DNA of 23,323 bases from Saccharofermentans sp. (lineage in GTDB: Bacteria; Bacillota_A; Clostridia; Saccharofermentanales; Saccharofermentanaceae), in contig JAILHX010000001.1 of the NCBI GenBank assembly GCA_024695565.1, positions 1 through 23,323 on the forward strand, in the 5' to 3' direction. A model generated the notes under the pieces. It saw only the letters and a list, made by a program, of their open reading frames with translations, made no database searches and was not told where the DNA came from. A program made the translations under genes and the position numbers. Shown piece by piece: positions 1 to 7,229 of the stretch. How positions within the stretch are numbered: position 1 is the first letter of the stretch; each line of letters starts with the position of its first letter.

Positions 1-1737
1 GAGATAACGGTCAAGCTGTCTTAAGCCGATAGCGGCAGTGATGTCGGTCATGTTTGATTTATACCAGGGACCAACAACATCGTATTCCCATGCGCCGACT
101 TTTGTCTTGGCAAGAGCATCTTTGCTCTGTCCGTGAAGAGATAGGAGCTGATACATTTTATAGATCTCGGCATTATCAATGCCCTGCTTATCAGTCCAGG
201 TAGATGCACCGCCTTCAGCAGTCGTGAAATTCTTTACGGCGTGGAATGAGAAAGAAGTGAAGTCTGCGATAGCTCCGCAATATTTTTTTACGCCCTTAAT
301 CATTCGGCTAGCGCCTAACGAATGTGCATCATCAGCGATAACTGCAACCCGTCCGATTGATTTCTGTATTCTAGATGAGAGATCACCAAGCATTGTGCCG
401 TCGCTTGATTTTGGCGTAAAGATATCCTTTTTCTTCTCTACAATCTCGAATACCTTATCAAAGTCACAAACAATACCTGCAATATCAACAACGATAATTG
501 CCTTAGTTTTGTTTGTTATCGCATTCTCCAATGCTTCGTAGTCCATCTCGGGAGCATGAGTATCATTATCTCCGTCTTTCTGGATGTCAACGAACTTAAC
601 TGTTGCGCCGCAGTGAATAACAGCTGACGCTGAAGCAGTATATGTGTATGCAGGTAAGATTACTTCATCACCAGGACCAATACCTAATACTCTGAGATTG
701 AGTTCTTCTGCTGCTGTTGCAGAGCTTAAGCAAACTAATCTATTGCTGTACTTGCCTGGCTCACGCTCAGTATCTATGTCGTTATTTCCGGTCTCAATGT
801 AAGCAGCAAGTCTTCTTTCCAGGAGTTTTACTCTAGGACCGGTCGTAATCCATCCGCTTCTTAATGTCTCAACTACTTCCTTGATTTCAGATTCGCTGAT
901 ATCCGGTGGCGAGAAAGGAATGGACTTCTTGCCGTCAGTGGTCTTTGCACCGGGAGCTGCTGAGATAACGTCAGCCAATGAATCCTCAACACCCTTATAA
1001 GAAAGGAACGAAGTGTAATCTCTGCAGCTTAACTGCTTAAACTTACAGTAGTCGTAGATATATTCTCTTAACTTACTGTCGATATTGCCGTCAGCAATAA
1101 ATACTGCCTTGATCTGATGCTTTTTAACAATATATTCGAATTCTTCACTGCCATATACAGGTATGCCATCCATCATCTTACCGGCATCGATGTCCCTACA
1201 GTCCATTACCGCTACCGGTCTGAATTCAACCCCTATAGTAAGGAGCTTTATCATCTGTGAGCCGTTCTCTTTAGTTCCGATTACCAAAGCATTGCTTGCC
1301 TTCGACTTGCCGTACGCACGCTTCTCAAGAACGGCAAATCTGTATGCGAATCTGATCAAGGCAACCAGGAAGATCTGAGCAAAAGCACCCATAACATAGT
1401 ATGTAATAGGCATTCGCTCAAAGAATAAAACTGTTCCTAAAACGTGTATTGCTGTAGTGATCAGGTTAGCAAAGAATATCCTGTTAACGTCACCGATACC
1501 GGCGTATCTCCACATTCCGCCGTAGAGCTTAAAAAAGAAGAACACTACGATACACGACATTGTATAAAACGGAGCAAAGTGAATGACTGTATACATATAG
1601 TCATTGATCTGCGGATCCAGCCTGTTTGCGATAGTGAACCTCAAGACCAATGAAAGAACATATGCAGCGTTGACCGCGATAATATCGAGGAAAAGAATGA
1701 ATGCGTCGTATTTAAGGAATCTTTTAATCTTGTCCAT
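1..1737 (-). CDS. Membrane CapD/PglF-like N-terminus fused to DegT-family PLP aminotransferase (C-terminus cut by window edge)
   Basis: Open for 579 codons from ATG 1737 to the window edge with no stop; I checked the frame on both sides of the domain junction. Residues 12-33, 50-69, 87-107 and 112-131 are four predicted membrane helices ending in a cytosolic Rossmann-like domain (about 149-245, starting ALVIGTKENG). This is the layout of the N-terminus of CapD/PglF/EpsC sugar-nucleotide dehydratases, including the LYGGMWRY segment after helix 2. From about residue 274 the protein becomes a DegT/DnrJ/EryC1 sugar aminotransferase: PFSPPDISESEI, GWITTGP, DDAHSLGA (D470), and the PLP lysine K502 in HAVKNFTTAEGG. 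These enzymes make amino sugars on nucleotide carriers. I infer a membrane-held aminotransferase for surface glycan precursors, fitting the capsule genes upstream. No Shine-Dalgarno is visible before the ATG, but the N-terminus fits the family. Domain calls are secure; substrate is unknown. Confidence 0.85.
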   Translation of the reverse strand, partial: MDKIKRFLKYDAFILFLDIIAVNAAYVLSLVLRFTIANRLDPQINDYMYTVIHFAPFYTMSCIVVFFFFKLYGGMWRYAGIGDVNRIFFANLITTAIHVLGTVLFFERMPITYYVMGAFAQIFLVALIRFAYRFAVLEKRAYGKSKASNALVIGTKENGSQMIKLLTIGVEFRPVAVMDCRDIDAGKMMDGIPVYGSEEFEYIVKKHQIKAVFIADGNIDSKLREYIYDYCKFKQLSCRDYTSFLSYKGVEDSLADVISAAPGAKTTDGKKSIPFSPPDISESEIKEVVETLRSGWITTGPRVKLLERRLAAYIETGNNDIDTEREPGKYSNRLVCLSSATAAEELNLRVLGIGPGDEVILPAYTYTASASAVIHCGATVKFVDIQKDGDNDTHAPEMDYEALENAITNKTKAIIVVDIAGIVCDFDKVFEIVEKKKDIFTPKSSDGTMLGDLSSRIQKSIGRVAVIADDAHSLGASRMIKGVKKYCGAIADFTSFSFHAVKNFTTAEGGASTWTDKQGIDNAEIYKMYQLLSLHGQSKDALAKTKVGAWEYDVVGPWYKSNMTDITAAIGLRQLDRYL

Positions 1738-1920
1738 AATGATTTGAATGTGAATTATTGTTGTTTGGTTTTTTTTATAGGCTTGCGCACACGAAGCTAG
1801 CGCTTCGCAATTAGTTAATTGACATCTGAACTCTCCTGACGCGCACGAAGGCGACGATCAAACAACTTCAGAATAATGTGCCTAATAAATCTAATAAATT
1901 ATAAATTAAATATTTATATT

Positions 1921-1926
1921 ATTATA
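1921..1926 (-). promoter_or_regulatory. Candidate -10 box for the fusion gene
   Basis: A perfect TATAAT on the minus strand inside an AT-rich block, about 180 nt upstream of the ATG at 1737. I see no convincing -35 at 16-18 nt, and in such AT-rich DNA a chance match is easy, so this is only a candidate. Confidence 0.3.
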
Positions 1927-2032
1927 GGAAACTATTTGACGATTTTTTAATCAATAAAAATAACAGTAAACGCCTTTATTTGTCGTTTTGCACTAACACG
2001 TTTTAGAGACACTTTACTTATTAAAATTTTTA

Positions 2033-2049
2033 TGCGATGTTTTATCGCA
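2033..2049 (-). terminator. Weak possible terminator after the LCP gene
   Basis: A 6-bp perfect stem (TGCGAT/ATCGCA) with a 5-nt loop begins 8 nt past the LCP stop codon. The following minus-strand sequence is TAAAAATTTTAAT, so the U-tract is poor. It may be a weak terminator or an RNA end-protecting hairpin. Confidence 0.4.
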
Positions 2050-2056
2050 ATAAAGC

Positions 2057-3088
2057 TTAACCTTCCGTATTTTCATCAGATTCTTCGTAGAAAAGAGCGA
2101 TGACCTTACGCTCAAGGTCGTCCTGATCGACATAATATTCACGGAAGGGCCTGTCCTCACCCGCTTCAAGCATTTCCCCCTGAGTTTTAAGTGTTCCGAG
2201 ATCCTCGTACTCACTAAGCTGATCAGCAAAATCCGCTAAAGCATTAGCAGTCATGTCGCTTACCATGTAATCTGACAACGACAATACCAGATTAAGCGCA
2301 AAACCTTCTTCTGTATGCATCTTTTTCTCTGCTTGCTGCTTCCAGGAATCAAAGAATATCTGCTGTCTCTGCATACGGAATTCGTTGGTATCGTTCTCAA
2401 GACTCATACGTGATCTAACAAAAAGCTCTGCCTGATTGCCCTGAAGCTGAATAGTCTTACCCTCAACAAAAGATGGATCTACAGTCTCAAGTCCAGCAGG
2501 AACAGTAACGTAAACGCCGCCAACTTCTTCGTTCAAGACTGTTATTGCTGACATATTAAGAGAAATGTAGTGATCGACAGGAACATTGAATAATAACCCG
2601 GATACCGCATCAGCTGTATTAAGGCATCTTGCAGTCTCACTCTTACCATAACCGTGAGCTAAGCAGATCTGAACCGTGGCAATCTCATCCTTCGTACCGT
2701 CAGCAAAATAAGTCTGAACACCGGTCATGGTATCACGATTAAGCTGTATTGCCTGATAAGTCTTATTCTTGTGGTCAATGGCGAATACATATAATACGTC
2801 AGCCTGTGAATTGTTGATTTCAAACTGTGTATCACCTATTTGTTCCTGATTATCTATACCCATGACAAGTATAACTTCCATATCTTCACGGAACTGATAG
2901 TTTTTTCCATCAAAATACAAAACAGGGGCCTGTTTTGTCTGACCAGCATATGTAGTCATATCAGTATTACTGCTGTTACGGCTGCTTATCATCTTACTGA
3001 CAGCTAAAACAGCGCACAAAAACGCACACACTGTTAAAACCAGTGCAATTGCCTGAATTATATTCTCTTTTTTCTTTTTCTTAGACAT
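2057..3088 (-). CDS. LytR-CpsA-Psr (LCP) family glycopolymer-peptidoglycan ligase
   Basis: LCP enzymes transfer undecaprenyl-linked glycopolymers (capsule, teichoic-acid-like polymers) to peptidoglycan outside the membrane. This 343-residue protein has a lysine-rich cytoplasmic start, one membrane helix (about 10-31) and an extracellular LCP domain. Family motifs in order are VMGIDN (75-80), ADVLYVFAIDHK (96-107), LNRDT (116-120, replacing the usual PRD block; R118 and D119 kept), VDHYISLNM (171-179), the EEVGGV turn (187-192) and FVRSRMS plus EFRMQRQQ (223-229, 236-243) with the arginines that bind the pyrophosphate lipid. Its place behind the capsule-regulator operon fits capsule anchoring. 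A strong terminator ends only 14 nt before its ATG and there is no visible Shine-Dalgarno; no later start keeps the membrane helix with a better site. The family call is firm; the glycan substrate is unknown. Confidence 0.9.
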   Translation of the reverse strand: MSKKKKKENIIQAIALVLTVCAFLCAVLAVSKMISSRNSSNTDMTTYAGQTKQAPVLYFDGKNYQFREDMEVILVMGIDNQEQIGDTQFEINNSQADVLYVFAIDHKNKTYQAIQLNRDTMTGVQTYFADGTKDEIATVQICLAHGYGKSETARCLNTADAVSGLLFNVPVDHYISLNMSAITVLNEEVGGVYVTVPAGLETVDPSFVEGKTIQLQGNQAELFVRSRMSLENDTNEFRMQRQQIFFDSWKQQAEKKMHTEEGFALNLVLSLSDYMVSDMTANALADFADQLSEYEDLGTLKTQGEMLEAGEDRPFREYYVDQDDLERKVIALFYEESDENTEG

Positions 3089-3102
3089 ATCGCAATATTA
3101 TC

Positions 3103-3132
3103 AAAAAACGGCGGCTTCAAATGAAACCGCCG
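3103..3132 (-). terminator. Strong Rho-independent terminator after the SPQTG surface-protein gene
   Basis: On the minus strand a stem CGGCGG(T)TTCA / TGAA(G)CCGCCG, with one internal mismatch and a 2-nt central loop, is followed directly by six T residues. It lies about 27 nt past the stop of the sorting-signal protein gene and should end the capsule-regulator/sortase operon. It also sits only 14 nt before the LCP start codon, so LCP expression needs read-through or an initiation signal inside this segment. Confidence 0.88.
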
Positions 3133-3158
3133 GAAAACTCATTTACATAATTAACAGA

Positions 3159-3746
3159 TCACTTGGAAGCCTTCTTAGCGCGAATTGCAAAGATCGCACC
3201 GCAAGAAACAAGAGCTACTGAAATCATTGCAATATAAGCAGGTGCAGACTCACCGGTTTGAGGTGAAGAAGCAGTTGTCTTACCGGCATAAATACCGAAA
3301 GGTGAGAAGTCAGTGATGTTGTTAATATACACTTCATGTGCAGGACCCAAACAGATTTCAAAATAAAAACCGCTAGAACCCTTATGAACTACGATCGCAT
3401 ACTCATCAGCAGCTAAAGGAATCGGGAAATATACTCTATGAGGACCACGTCCCTCTAGATCATAATCAACTGTGGTATCTCTATGTACCTCATAGCCAAC
3501 TTTATATTTTAAAGTTTCAAAAGGAACACCCTTAGCCTCAACAGTTTCCTTAAGTCCGGGTACCTGACTTAAATCCCAACCGGGATTTTCCATCTCTACG
3601 CCCTGGAAGTATTCACATACATCAACACCATTCTTATCTTCGACATGCCATACACCAGAACAAGGACTTGCAGCCAATACAGATACACTAAAAATAGATA
3701 GTACTATTGCTACAATTGGAAAGATAAAAAGCTTCTTCTTATACAT
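3159..3746 (-). CDS. Small secreted cell-wall-anchored protein with SPQTG sorting signal
   Basis: I do not recognise the central domain. The 195-residue product starts with a signal peptide (KKK, hydrophobic 7-25, likely cleavage near the two alanines at 25-26). It ends with a sorting signal: SPQTG at 161-165, a hydrophobic stretch about 169-187 and a basic tail RAKKASK. The (S/N)PxTG type of motif is known as a substrate class of some clostridial class B sortases, and a class B sortase is encoded just upstream. The mature part, about 135 residues, is rich in aromatic and beta-type sequence, with two early cysteines (C29, C44) and another at C132. A good AGGAG site lies 11 nt before the ATG, and a strong terminator follows. 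I infer a sortase-attached surface protein made with the capsule machinery; its function is unknown. Confidence 0.85.
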   Translation of the reverse strand: MYKKKLFIFPIVAIVLSIFSVSVLAASPCSGVWHVEDKNGVDVCEYFQGVEMENPGWDLSQVPGLKETVEAKGVPFETLKYKVGYEVHRDTTVDYDLEGRGPHRVYFPIPLAADEYAIVVHKGSSGFYFEICLGPAHEVYINNITDFSPFGIYAGKTTASSPQTGESAPAYIAMISVALVSCGAIFAIRAKKASK

Positions 3747-3787
3747 AGATCACACTTCTCCTAGACCACACTTGTCCAACATAAATA

Positions 3788-3797
3788 CACAATTGTG
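3788..3797. promoter_or_regulatory. 10-bp palindrome upstream of the surface-protein gene
   Basis: CACAATTGTG is a perfect palindrome in the 73-nt gap between the sortase stop and the start of the SPQTG protein. It could be an operator or a chance match; no convincing promoter pair is seen around it. Confidence 0.25.
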
Positions 3798-3819
3798 ACT
3801 AATATAGCACAACATTTGA

Positions 3820-4626
3820 TTATGTCAACTCTCTGCCTATTACCAAAAATCTTTGAGTCCGGTCTGTCCTAAGACATGTTGATAAAACCAATATCCTGTC
3901 CCCAAACACAGGCTTGCCGTCATTAACTAGCTGCACTTCACTTCCTGATGAGGAATAAACACTGTTAATGAAATCGTTATAACCTGCTTCAATATTGAAA
4001 TTATTATAGTATAAAATATGTTTCTTATTATACGGAACTGTTGCAATTACGTGATAAATCTTTGTCTCATTGGGCAAATAGATTACGATATACTGTGAAT
4101 CACTGACTATGTCGAGGTCATCAAAAGTAGCCTCAAGATTACCGAACATCGATCCGTCGCTCTGTCTGTGACCGTAGATAACGGTGCACGGATCGCTGAA
4201 ATCAGTACCGTTATACTGACCTTCAATAAAAAACGAACCGTTTCTGTCATATTCTCCCGTAGGCCCGTGTTCAAGATAATAACTGTCGTCAGAAGAGCTT
4301 CTTAAGATTGGCTGGCTGATATATGGATTAGTCATATAGATCCAGCCGACGATCTCAGGATTAGCGGCCTGCAGCTCATCAAAATTTATAGGACTTACAT
4401 ATTCATACTGTTCACCGGCTTTATCGCCAGAATTGTTTGCCGTAGGAAGAATATCGACTTCAATCTCACTTGGCAGCGAAGGATATGTAAAATCAATGTA
4501 TGTTTCAGTTGGAGCTGTCTTCGGTGGAGCAAAATAGCCGTTTGCCCAGAAGAAATATACTAAAAGAACAGCGCCGGATATAAACATGATCGCACTTAAT
4601 ATGCTCCATACGATTTTTTTGTTCAT
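3820..4626 (-). CDS. srtB: Class B sortase (cysteine transpeptidase)
   Basis: Sortases cut a surface protein at its sorting motif and join it to peptidoglycan. This 268-residue protein has an N-terminal membrane anchor (about 6-27), a linker, then a class B catalytic domain: NPEIVGWIYM and PILRSSSDDSYYLEH (about 89-120), DRNGSFFIEGQY (127-138), the catalytic histidine H153 in VIYGHRQ, the catalytic cysteine C251 in LVLSTCLR, and R259 in the following TQRFLVIGR strand. The NPEIVGW segment and the N-terminal rather than C-terminal anchor point to class B. It lies 19 nt after the cpsB-like gene and directly before a protein with an SPQTG signal, its likely substrate. The ATG is the only start after an upstream in-frame stop; the AAGGAG site is about 13 nt away, rather far. 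Catalytic residues are complete. Confidence 0.92.
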   Translation of the reverse strand: MNKKIVWSILSAIMFISGAVLLVYFFWANGYFAPPKTAPTETYIDFTYPSLPSEIEVDILPTANNSGDKAGEQYEYVSPINFDELQAANPEIVGWIYMTNPYISQPILRSSSDDSYYLEHGPTGEYDRNGSFFIEGQYNGTDFSDPCTVIYGHRQSDGSMFGNLEATFDDLDIVSDSQYIVIYLPNETKIYHVIATVPYNKKHILYYNNFNIEAGYNDFINSVYSSSGSEVQLVNDGKPVFGDRILVLSTCLRTDRTQRFLVIGRELT

Positions 4627-4645
4627 GCTCGTTCATTCACTCCTT

Positions 4646-5350
4646 TTAAAACGCTGCCTCGAAGATCCTCTGACCTGTATGCACAATGTGATCCAAGTGA
4701 CCCTTTTTATCTTTATTCCCGATTATTCCGACTGCCTCTGCAATATTGGGCCGCCTAGAATCAAGATTATGACTGTCCGATGCTATAAGATCAACATAGC
4801 CTTTTTTCAGCATCTTTATAGCCTTTGTCTGTGTTCTGCGCCCGATAAAGAACTCGGCATTGCACTGGATAAGCAGGTCCGGATTCTCTAGCAAACGCCT
4901 AACAAGACGTTTATCCTGATCTAAGTATCTCTCGATGTGCGCGATTATAACATTAAGACCCGTTACTTGTGAAATCTCTTCGACCTCATCGATCATATAT
5001 GGCTGCAGATCACGGAAAGGCAACTCTATAAGAATATAATAGCTTCTTCCAATGCAGAGTCTTTCTAAATCCTTAATCCTGCTTATTCCTCTGAAATAAT
5101 GAACTTCTGCACCAACAGTATATTGAGGGATAACAGGGAGACTCTCAAGTTCAGCTTCTAATTCTGCGAGCGCCTTAGCTCTTCTGTTAATGAAAGTTTC
5201 AGGAGAACACATGTCCGCATAAAAATGAGGTGTAAAGACTATGCCTTCAACGCCCTGCTCTACAGAGCGTCTTATCATCTCAAGCGACATAGCAACATCC
5301 TTGCTGCCGTCGTCAATCCGCGGGAGCATGTGACAATGTACGTCAACCAT
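4646..5350 (-). CDS. cpsB: CpsB/YwqE-type manganese-dependent tyrosine-protein phosphatase (PHP fold)
   Basis: CpsB-type enzymes remove phosphate from CpsD tyrosine kinases and so help set capsule output. The protein has the PHP metal-binding pattern: HCH near the N-terminus within DVHCHMLPRIDDGS, FTPHF, GAEVHYF, a histidine in IIAHIERY and the final ASDSHN. Family members usually read HCHxLPGxDDG; here the G is R. At 234 residues the length is normal. I chose the ATG at 5350; a TTG one codon earlier is also possible, and neither has a clear Shine-Dalgarno, suggesting coupling to the kinase gene that stops 6 nt upstream. Kinase, adaptor and phosphatase lie together, as in streptococcal and Bacillus capsule loci, but in the order C-D-B. 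Confidence 0.9.
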   Translation of the reverse strand: MVDVHCHMLPRIDDGSKDVAMSLEMIRRSVEQGVEGIVFTPHFYADMCSPETFINRRAKALAELEAELESLPVIPQYTVGAEVHYFRGISRIKDLERLCIGRSYYILIELPFRDLQPYMIDEVEEISQVTGLNVIIAHIERYLDQDKRLVRRLLENPDLLIQCNAEFFIGRRTQTKAIKMLKKGYVDLIASDSHNLDSRRPNIAEAVGIIGNKDKKGHLDHIVHTGQRIFEAAF

Positions 5351-5356
5351 CAAAAA

Positions 5357-6118
5357 TCAGGGCTTATACTTCTTGCTTACAGCAGCATAGTTGTACTTAT
5401 ATTTATACTTATTACCATAACCGTACTTATTCTTCTTGAACTTAGAGACGGCACTGTTGTAAACGAATCCGATGACCTTTGCGCCAACAAGCTCACATTG
5501 TCTCAATGTGTAATCCAGGTCAGAGGAGATCGTATAGTCGTTTCTGACAACGATAACCAGTCCGTCCGTAGCTTTGGACGCAACAAGAGCATCAGAGACC
5601 TCGCCGACAGGCGGAAGGTCCAAAAGAACGACGTCGTAGGTTTCAGATAAGTTATCGATTAGATTTATGAATGCGGGAGAGCCTAAAAGCTCGGAAGGAT
5701 TCGGCGGGATATCACCTGCCTGAACAAAGTCGAATCCTTTGATAAGTACATCTTTATGAAGCGTTGCCTTCTCACTGTTGATTCCTGCAAGAAGATTGGA
5801 AAGTCCTGTAGTCTTGGGAAGACCTAGTTTTCTTCTAAGTGTAGGAAGTCTAAGGTCACACTCGACAAGAATAACCTTCCTTCCGCTCTCAGCTATGGAA
5901 TACGCCAGATTTATTATGGTCAGTGACTTGCCCTCGCCGTGTACCGAGCTCGTAATACCAATAACTCTGGCGTTACGGTCGTTACGCTTAGTACAGAACA
6001 TAAGATTGGTTCTTAAGAGGTTATATGACTCACGGCCTTCGAAGTTGAGCTTGGAGCCGATGATAGAGGCGTTGTTCTCATTACTTTCCGGTTGTTTTCT
6101 CTTTTTACTCTGCACCAT
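5357..6118 (-). CDS. cpsD: CpsD/YwqD-type bacterial tyrosine kinase (BY-kinase)
   Basis: Cytoplasmic kinase of the split BY-kinase type that controls polysaccharide polymerisation and export and works with the membrane adaptor encoded just upstream. Motifs: ESYNLLRTNL (30-39), Walker A in SSVHGEGKS (57-65, K64), Walker A' in VILVECDLRLP (82-92, D88), the GLSNLLAG segment and the Walker B strand VVLLDLPP (163-170, D167). The C-terminus is the expected tyrosine cluster: Y232, Y234, Y238, Y240, Y242, Y244 and Y251, set in an alternating Lys-Tyr run, the likely autophosphorylation sites. Length is 253 residues, usual for the split form. Its ATG follows the adaptor stop codon with no gap, so the two are almost certainly translated together. 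Confidence 0.94.
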   Translation of the reverse strand: MVQSKKRKQPESNENNASIIGSKLNFEGRESYNLLRTNLMFCTKRNDRNARVIGITSSVHGEGKSLTIINLAYSIAESGRKVILVECDLRLPTLRRKLGLPKTTGLSNLLAGINSEKATLHKDVLIKGFDFVQAGDIPPNPSELLGSPAFINLIDNLSETYDVVLLDLPPVGEVSDALVASKATDGLVIVVRNDYTISSDLDYTLRQCELVGAKVIGFVYNSAVSKFKKNKYGYGNKYKYKYNYAAVSKKYKP

Positions 6119-6979
6119 TTAAGCCTCACTTCCCTTATTCTTATCCTTCTTTTCCTTCGAAGCATCAGAACTTGCTGAAGCTGTGTTTGATTTCTGTCGA
6201 ACCTTATTGCTGGAACCTGCATAAGCTTTGACAAAACTATAGTAACCGCCTGTAGAATTATCAGTAAGATCCGGTATAGTTCCAAGAACAGGAATATCCT
6301 GGTACTTCTCTAAAAGGAATTCCTCTTCTCTGATAGTAGTATCCATAAGAGAACTCAAGATGATGAAACCGCAAGAGATGACAAATCCTATAAGCATACC
6401 GATCGCAGTATTCTTCAAATAGCTTGGAGATGAAGGTGATCTTGCAATGACAGCATAATCAATAACGTTAACAGAAGATCCTTCAACGATACCGGAGATA
6501 CCTGATCTCTCATCTACCATGACCTCAACTATCCTGTTGCAGATAAACGCAGCCATCTTAGGGTCAGGATCTGAAACAGTGATCTTAAAAACAGGAGTAT
6601 TGCCCTCAGAACTACCAGTGACTTCGCTGCTTAACTGTTCATAAGAATAAGGAAGTTCTCCTTCTTCAATAACCCGCTCTAGCGTTGTACGGCTCTTGAG
6701 GATGACAATATATGTATCTATAAGTGAATTTGACGCGTTAATATCACCTGATGTAATGCTTAACTTGGTTGAACCGATGTCCAGTGAATTATTATTTACA
6801 TAAAGCAGTGCTGATGACTGGTACATAGGAGTAATAAAGAAGAATGTATAAATAAAGAATAATGCACCGCCTGCTATTGCTGCCGTAACGATTATCCATG
6901 CTCTCTTCCAAAGTACAGTAAGGAGTTTAAGAAGATCTATCTCTTGTATTCCCTGCTTATCAAGCAGATTATTGGCCAT
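6119..6979 (-). CDS. cpsC: CpsC/Wzz-type polysaccharide co-polymerase and kinase activator
   Basis: Wzz-domain proteins span the membrane twice, set polysaccharide chain length and, in Gram-positive bacteria, activate the partner CpsD kinase through the C-terminal tail. Here the cytoplasmic start has the IDLLKLLTVLWKRAW segment (14-28), helix 1 is about 27-48, an extracellular domain follows (about 52-187), then the proline-containing SPSSPSYLKN (181-190) before helix 2 (about 191-211). A cytoplasmic tail contains DIPVLGTIPD (228-237) and a charged Ser/Lys-rich end. It is the first gene of the operon; a GAGGT ribosome site lies about 10 nt before the ATG and an extended -10 promoter lies about 130 nt upstream. 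Lengths and motif order are typical. Confidence 0.93.
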   Translation of the reverse strand: MANNLLDKQGIQEIDLLKLLTVLWKRAWIIVTAAIAGGALFFIYTFFFITPMYQSSALLYVNNNSLDIGSTKLSITSGDINASNSLIDTYIVILKSRTTLERVIEEGELPYSYEQLSSEVTGSSEGNTPVFKITVSDPDPKMAAFICNRIVEVMVDERSGISGIVEGSSVNVIDYAVIARSPSSPSYLKNTAIGMLIGFVISCGFIILSSLMDTTIREEEFLLEKYQDIPVLGTIPDLTDNSTGGYYSFVKAYAGSSNKVRQKSNTASASSDASKEKKDKNKGSEA

Positions 6980-7109
6980 TTATCAGACTACCTCATAGAA
7001 TTTTTATAATTTCTAATAATTTACGACTTTAATACTTTATCATAACTTATCTCAATTTCTATTGTAATTTTTTACAATGAATATCATTTATGTTAAATAA
7101 GTGCGGTCA

Positions 7110-7118
7110 ATTATACCA
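7110..7118 (-). promoter_or_regulatory. Extended -10 promoter for the capsule-control operon
   Basis: On the minus strand TGGTATAAT combines a perfect TATAAT (7110-7115) with the extended TG motif. No good -35 is needed for this class. It gives a leader of about 125 nt before the cpsC ATG at 6979 and lies downstream of the metY terminator, as expected for a separate unit. Confidence 0.6.
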
Positions 7119-7163
7119 AACAGATTGATAACAATGCTTAATTACAGATAGACAACAAATAAA

Positions 7164-7209
7164 TAATCCCGTTTCGCTGAATTTTCTTATAAACAACAAA
7201 ACGGGATTA
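7164..7209 (-). terminator. Terminator after metY
   Basis: An 11-bp perfect stem (TAATCCCGTTT on the plus strand, 7164-7174, pairing with 7199-7209) with a 24-nt loop starts about 20 nt past the metY stop. The minus strand then reads ATTTATTTGTTG, a broken U-rich tract. Probably the end of the long pyr-tld-met gene string. Confidence 0.72.
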
Positions 7210-7229
7210 AAATACTTACAAATAGTTTG

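Larger units (their letters stand above)
1738..2056 (-). other. Gene-free leader/intergenic region with hairpin and possible 4-codon ORF
   Basis: This 319-nt stretch between the LCP gene and the fusion gene holds no long ORF. Seen on the minus strand, from upstream to downstream: a weak hairpin after the LCP stop (2033-2049), an AT-rich block with a TATAAT at 1921-1926, an AGGAGAG sequence (1831-1837) spaced correctly before ATG TCA ATT AAC TAA (1825 down to 1811), and a perfect 6-bp hairpin with TAGC loop at 1792-1807. The short segments around 1785-1797 and 1841-1850 share the string CGAAG next to GCGCA. It is probably the 5' untranslated leader of the fusion gene. Confidence 0.5.

Noticed and set aside
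179..1653. Plus-strand ORFs of 69-120 codons
   Set aside because: All lie antisense to the continuous fusion gene and show no ribosome site or domain.
1766..1810. Terminator reading for the hairpin at 1792-1807
   Set aside because: On the minus strand the segment after the stem runs TGTGCGCAAGCC before reaching A residues, so there is no U-tract; on the plus strand there is no gene that would need it.
4586..4891. 101-codon plus-strand ORF
   Set aside because: Antisense to the cpsB-like gene and the sortase start; low-complexity mix of Cys and Leu, no motif.
5225..5650. 141-codon plus-strand ORF with a hydrophobic start
   Set aside because: It is antisense to the CpsB and CpsD genes; the hydrophobic run comes from the reverse of the Lys-Tyr tail codons.
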